From assembly GCA_002722695.1 (NCBI GenBank), contig PBMS01000026.1:9754-48050 (forward strand): DNA of 38,297 nt. Reading direction: 5' to 3'. Positions 34,238-38,297 of the stretch are shown one piece after another. The DNA comes from Methanobacteriota archaeon (GTDB lineage Archaea > Thermoplasmatota > Poseidoniia > Poseidoniales > Poseidoniaceae). Position 1 is the first letter of the stretch, and each line of letters opens with the position of its first letter. Both the position numbers and the translations under genes were made by a program. The notes under the pieces are model-generated. The model had not been told where the DNA came from. It searched no databases and was given only the letters and a program-made list of their open reading frames with translations.

Positions 34238-35620
34238 ATGACTACCCTTTCAGAATACTATGGACGAGCGTTCAGCTCTGAATTGTTTTTTGGGTTGAGA
34301 ATGGTCATCAACATCGGTTCGATGTTGGTGATGTTGTGGATGTTTGCGCTCGCTTATCTTGTCTGGAGGGCCGACTCCAAGTCCCTCCAGAATCGATTCA
34401 TAGCGACGTTGCTCTTGGTTGAAGGATTCAAGTGTCTGTGGATCGCCTTGGAGGTCTTCCCTTACACGCACGAATGGAATGCATTTTGGGTTGTGGCATG
34501 GAACATCAAATTTGATTTCTTTTTCGCCATGCAAATCGCTGCCATCTTTCTCTATCTGTGCTTTCCTATCTACTACAAAATACGGGGCTTGGGCTTCATG
34601 CACCGTCCGAGTTTGCAAACGCACGCGTACTACCTACCGTTGATCGCCGGAATTGGCCTTTGGGCGCTGATTCAAGGCCAACCAGCGTTTGCTGTGAACG
34701 ACCTGTCATGGATCGAGTGCACAGCAGAAGGTGCTGCCCCAGTCGTTCATGAATTCCTCGGCACATCCACGTCGGCGGTCGTCACCAGTGGAATCGAGAC
34801 AACGTTTCCTGACGGGGTGTGCCCAGCGGCTCTGGACGCCTCACTGGGAGACGAACCGTTTGGGATTTGGGCCATCGTCTTCGCCCAAACGCCAATTTCC
34901 ATCCTCGCATTGCTCTTTATTCGCTCGTCCATCAAGAAGAACGCAGGCGACGAAGTGGGCGCAATCAGGAACCAAATCTCCAATTCGTTCTACATCGGAT
35001 TTCTAGGAAAAGTGCTTGGTAGCGTGCTGTTTTTTGTCATGCTGTTGCTTGTTTTACCTTTGCTCAACGGTGGCATCGTGCCGAACTTTCAGGATGAGAT
35101 ACTCTGGAGGTATTCGGATCCAACATTCATGGCACGTTTCAAGTATTTTCTGTTTATTCTGGTCTTTGCCTTTGGCCCGATTGGGCTGGCATTTGAAGCC
35201 ATGATGTTCGTTCATGCCTCTCTCAACGACTCGGTCTTCGGCATTGATCAGGACTTGCGAAGAACATTTCGAAACGCCCTCTTCACAGGATCTGGTGCCT
35301 TTCTCTTTATCCTCACGAGCGAGATCATGGAGAACATGTTGGGCTTTGGTTTGGCCGGAGGTGTCATCGTAGGTCTTGGCTTCCTCGGTGTGCGAAGGCC
35401 TGTTCTTTCGTTGATCGATGGTTTCTCAGGCAGACTGATTCCCACCACCTATTCGTTCGAAGAAACCCAATATCTGAAAGCGTATTCGGATGTGATCATC
35501 GACGGTGAGGTCAGTGAAAAAGAGCGAACCCTGCTCGCCACCCTTGCAAGAGCTTACGGCATAGACGCACAGAGGGTTTCAGACCTCGAGCAAGGTTTTG
35601 CTGGCGACGACTCGATTTGA
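34238..35620 (+). CDS. Polytopic membrane protein with C-terminal TerB-like cytoplasmic domain
   Basis: Multiple TM helices; C-terminal YLKAYSDVIIDGEVSEKERTLLATLARAYGIDAQRVSDLEQGF resembles TerB-type domains. Confidence 0.7.
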   Translation: MTTLSEYYGRAFSSELFFGLRMVINIGSMLVMLWMFALAYLVWRADSKSLQNRFIATLLLVEGFKCLWIALEVFPYTHEWNAFWVVAWNIKFDFFFAMQIAAIFLYLCFPIYYKIRGLGFMHRPSLQTHAYYLPLIAGIGLWALIQGQPAFAVNDLSWIECTAEGAAPVVHEFLGTSTSAVVTSGIETTFPDGVCPAALDASLGDEPFGIWAIVFAQTPISILALLFIRSSIKKNAGDEVGAIRNQISNSFYIGFLGKVLGSVLFFVMLLLVLPLLNGGIVPNFQDEILWRYSDPTFMARFKYFLFILVFAFGPIGLAFEAMMFVHASLNDSVFGIDQDLRRTFRNALFTGSGAFLFILTSEIMENMLGFGLAGGVIVGLGFLGVRRPVLSLIDGFSGRLIPTTYSFEETQYLKAYSDVIIDGEVSEKERTLLATLARAYGIDAQRVSDLEQGFAGDDSI

Positions 35621-35697
35621 ACTTCAGACGCACGAGCAGTGGGCTGCGTTCACGCCTGGGCACGGTCAACCGCATGTTGGCAACGGCCTTGAGCGCC

Positions 35698-36594
35698 CTA
35701 ACTCTTTGTGAATCGGGGGAGAAGAGCCGGCGTGTTTTTTCTGTACGTTTGATATTCCTCGTCATCTCCCCACTTTTCCAAAGCTCGTTTATCGAGTATG
35801 GGGATTCCACTGAGCTTCGTCAAAAGAAGAAAAACGAACACGGGCGAAATCCAAGCGACTCGTTCGAGGCCGGTAAAGCAGGGTACTCCAAAGCAGGCGA
35901 TTCCAGTCCAAAGGAGAATCTCTCCGAGGTAGTTTGGATGTCGAGAATAGGACCACAAGCCGCTGTCTATCCATTTACCTTGATTGTCCGGGTCTTTGTT
36001 GAACGCCGATTTTTGGTTGTCTGCGATCACCTCAACGCCAAATCCGAGCAACCATATCGACAAGCCCACAACATCCCAGGCCCCCATTTCAGGAGCTGAA
36101 CCTGCTTGACTGTTGATGACAAGAACCACGATCATGGTTAGAAACACCCACAGACCTTGTATCGTCCACGGTACGAGAAATCGAACAGGGGATGCTTTGA
36201 GTTGGTCAAAACGCCCATCTTTTCCAGTTCGATGAATACGAAAATAAAGGAAACTGGACAGGCGTAAAGCCCAGATAACAACAAGAAAACTGACGATGAA
36301 TTCTCGCAAACTCGGCGCTTCGGACAGCGAGCCTGCCCAAAGACTGAACCCCACGACGACGAGATACGTGAGGCCGCCCATTAGGTCGTAGAAGCGTTCT
36401 GTTTTTGCTGCAGATGCTGGTATCCATGCTATCCATTGCATACCGATGCAAATCACGGCACAATACAGCACAGCAGAGTATCCGTTCAACTTGACTGAAT
36501 TGTTTCCAACAGCCCCCACCATCAAAGCCGTGATGAAAAACACCGACATTACAACGATGGTTGTCAAACGTAGATCTTCACGGGCAGAGCTCAT
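35698..36594 (-). CDS. DUF1295 / steroid 5-alpha-reductase-like membrane protein
   Basis: FLVVIWALRLSSFLYFRIHRTGKDGRFD, IEVIADNQK-like GVEVIADNQKSAFNKD, SGLWSYSRHPNYLGEILLWTGI. Confidence 0.88.
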   Translation of the reverse strand: MSSAREDLRLTTIVVMSVFFITALMVGAVGNNSVKLNGYSAVLYCAVICIGMQWIAWIPASAAKTERFYDLMGGLTYLVVVGFSLWAGSLSEAPSLREFIVSFLVVIWALRLSSFLYFRIHRTGKDGRFDQLKASPVRFLVPWTIQGLWVFLTMIVVLVINSQAGSAPEMGAWDVVGLSIWLLGFGVEVIADNQKSAFNKDPDNQGKWIDSGLWSYSRHPNYLGEILLWTGIACFGVPCFTGLERVAWISPVFVFLLLTKLSGIPILDKRALEKWGDDEEYQTYRKNTPALLPRFTKS

Positions 36595-36711
36595 GTGAAC
36601 GGTTGTGTTCTCATCGTCATCGTGTTAATACTCATGTTTACCCATTCAAGCAATCGTTGTGTTGTCGCGGGCGGTGGAATCAACCCGGGCAAATCATCTT
36701 CCGTCACTCGG

Positions 36712-38297
36712 TCAATTCGCTTCCCAGAACGGGTTTTGGGTGGCTGAACCTTGCTGCAGTTCGTGGTCGTACACCAGGTACGTTGTGTCGGCCGTCTCAA
36801 AACGGGTCAGGTTTCCAACCTTGTGCTGAGCGACGATTTTGCCCGTCGTGATTTTTTTGGTGAAATTGTTTCGGTGGTCGGGAACCATCCCTTTCAGCCG
36901 GAGGTCCTCAAGCTCAGCGTCCTTCATCCAAATCTCCTCGTTGTTGTCGGCTCGGAGTTCAACATCAACGCGTTGATGCAAGGTGTAGCCGCCGTCTGAG
37001 AAGAGACGTAGGCTCCAACGACCCTGTTCTTGACCCGGCAAGGTAGCGTTGCTGACGTCGATGTCTCTCAGGTAGTGCCAGCGGTCGCCGTGGTCGCGGT
37101 CGTCCGCATTCGCCGGGTACAAGCCCACCCATGCATTGTTGTGTTGTGGGGGGTTTGTGATCTTGAATCGAACGGGTTGACGATGATTGAAGGACAGGAC
37201 CTCAAGGTTTGTTGAAGTGCTACCTGCGCCAAGGACGGTGCCAACGCTCATGGCAGCGACCGCGCTCCTCTTGGAAGATGAGGGAGCATTGGATTTGAAT
37301 CCCGTGTTCAAGAGCGTCCCCAAGGCCACGACAAAAGTAAATGCGCCGATACCCATGAAAATGGCGCCAGGAATGAGCATCCCTAAGATTTCCTTCTTCT
37401 CCTCGTTTTGAATCCACATGCTGAGTCCATCCCCGTTTTGGTTTTGTATCGTGATGGTTGTTGTGCCGGCCATGCAACCGTGGCACGCCTGTCCTATTTT
37501 GATGAGCATTCTTCCCTCGTGATGGCGTTCTTCAACGGGATCCGTATGTCCGCAATAATCGTCGAACACCTGTCGGCTTTCATCTGGAGGGTTGACTTTT
37601 TGTTCCCACGTCCACGGGTCCGACACCCAACTTCCTGAGTGGGTAGCGTTCACGAAGATGTTTTCACAGTGATCATAGATACCGTTTGAATTGTAATCAA
37701 CGAGGCTTCCCTCAATGTAAATCCCCCATCCCAAGTCGCCCCGCCCGTCGCTGTCTTCGACCTCCAGGGTTGCGGAGGTCATGCTGTCGCTGAGCCCCTC
37801 GCCCAAACCAATGATGAACAAAGGAATGCTTGGTGCGAGCAAAATCATACCGATGACCAGAGCAATCTTCGCACTCCCTCTGGTTGATTGTACTGCGGCT
37901 GGGTCTCGAGGTTCTGGCGGACTCACATCGAAGTCTCTCCGTTCGTGCAGCGCATGCCCTCCGTTGGAGAACACACGTATGCTCCAGGGGCCTGCTGCCC
38001 GCTTTGGGAACGATGCGTTGTTCACATCGATGTTGCGAAGCCATTTCCATCGGTTGTTTTCCGCTCCGTGGTCTTGGTCGCTTGCGTTCGGCGGGTAGAT
38101 ACCGACCCACGCATCGTGGTTGGTTGGAGGGTTGTTGATTTTGAAACGAACGGGTTTCTTGGCCACGGCTTCCAGAATTTCAATCGATTCCCTGGCTGGT
38201 GATACCGCCTTGCTTGAGTGGATTTTATTTGCCGAGTGGATGGTGAACTCTTTTCGTTCGACCAGCGTGTATCCACCGTCTGAAAAGACACGTATGC
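36712..38297 (-). CDS. Membrane protein with at least three copies of a SKICH-like domain; gene continues past the right edge
   Basis: PVRFKINNPPTNHDAWVGIYPPNASDQDHG...WKWLRNIDVNNASFP...GPWSIRVFSNGGHALHERRDF and PVRFKITNPPQHNNAWVGLYPANADDRDHGDRWHYLRDIDVSNATLP...WSLRLFSDGGYTLHQRVDV. The frame stays open upstream of the called start: ...IRVFSDGGYTLVERKEFTIHSANKIHSSKAVSPARESIEILEAVAKKPVRF. Confidence 0.82.
   Translation of the reverse strand, partial: IRVFSDGGYTLVERKEFTIHSANKIHSSKAVSPARESIEILEAVAKKPVRFKINNPPTNHDAWVGIYPPNASDQDHGAENNRWKWLRNIDVNNASFPKRAAGPWSIRVFSNGGHALHERRDFDVSPPEPRDPAAVQSTRGSAKIALVIGMILLAPSIPLFIIGLGEGLSDSMTSATLEVEDSDGRGDLGWGIYIEGSLVDYNSNGIYDHCENIFVNATHSGSWVSDPWTWEQKVNPPDESRQVFDDYCGHTDPVEERHHEGRMLIKIGQACHGCMAGTTTITIQNQNGDGLSMWIQNEEKKEILGMLIPGAIFMGIGAFTFVVALGTLLNTGFKSNAPSSSKRSAVAAMSVGTVLGAGSTSTNLEVLSFNHRQPVRFKITNPPQHNNAWVGLYPANADDRDHGDRWHYLRDIDVSNATLPGQEQGRWSLRLFSDGGYTLHQRVDVELRADNNEEIWMKDAELEDLRLKGMVPDHRNNFTKKITTGKIVAQHKVGNLTRFETADTTYLVYDHELQQGSATQNPFWEAN

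Overview
The window looks like a chromosomal segment of a Marine Group II / Poseidoniales-type euryarchaeon. This is inferred from gene content: archaeal GMP synthase subunit A, diphthine synthase, Trm5-family methyltransferase, Rpo12/RpoP, an RFC-like clamp-loader subunit, topoisomerase VI A/B, two tRNAs, and large secreted multidomain surface proteins with a C-terminal TM anchor. Coding density is high. I saw no mobile elements and no CRISPR array. The most interesting signals are: (1) a tandem ubiquitin-like gene at 11701-12135, with two beta-grasp-like units each ending in Gly-Gly; the C-terminal 44 aa of the two units are identical although the DNA differs only at synonymous sites, and a short SVC tail follows the last GG; (2) an in-frame TGA interrupting an otherwise intact Trm5-like gene, with a conserved-looking C-terminus continuing in the same frame; (3) a surface protein with five minimal LDL-receptor class A-like repeats; (4) a 1679-aa surface protein with a VWA-like domain apparently inserted in a beta-propeller-like repeat; (5) an aconitase-family protein with the swivel domain at the N-terminus (AcnB-like order, no HEAT domain); (6) a GNAT-PLP aminotransferase fusion; (7) a PIP-box-like C-terminus on topoisomerase VI subunit B; (8) a 40-aa CxC/CxxC microprotein missing from the ORF track; (9) a SKICH-like repeated domain protein running off the right edge of the window. 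No tools were used; all homology calls rest on motif recognition.
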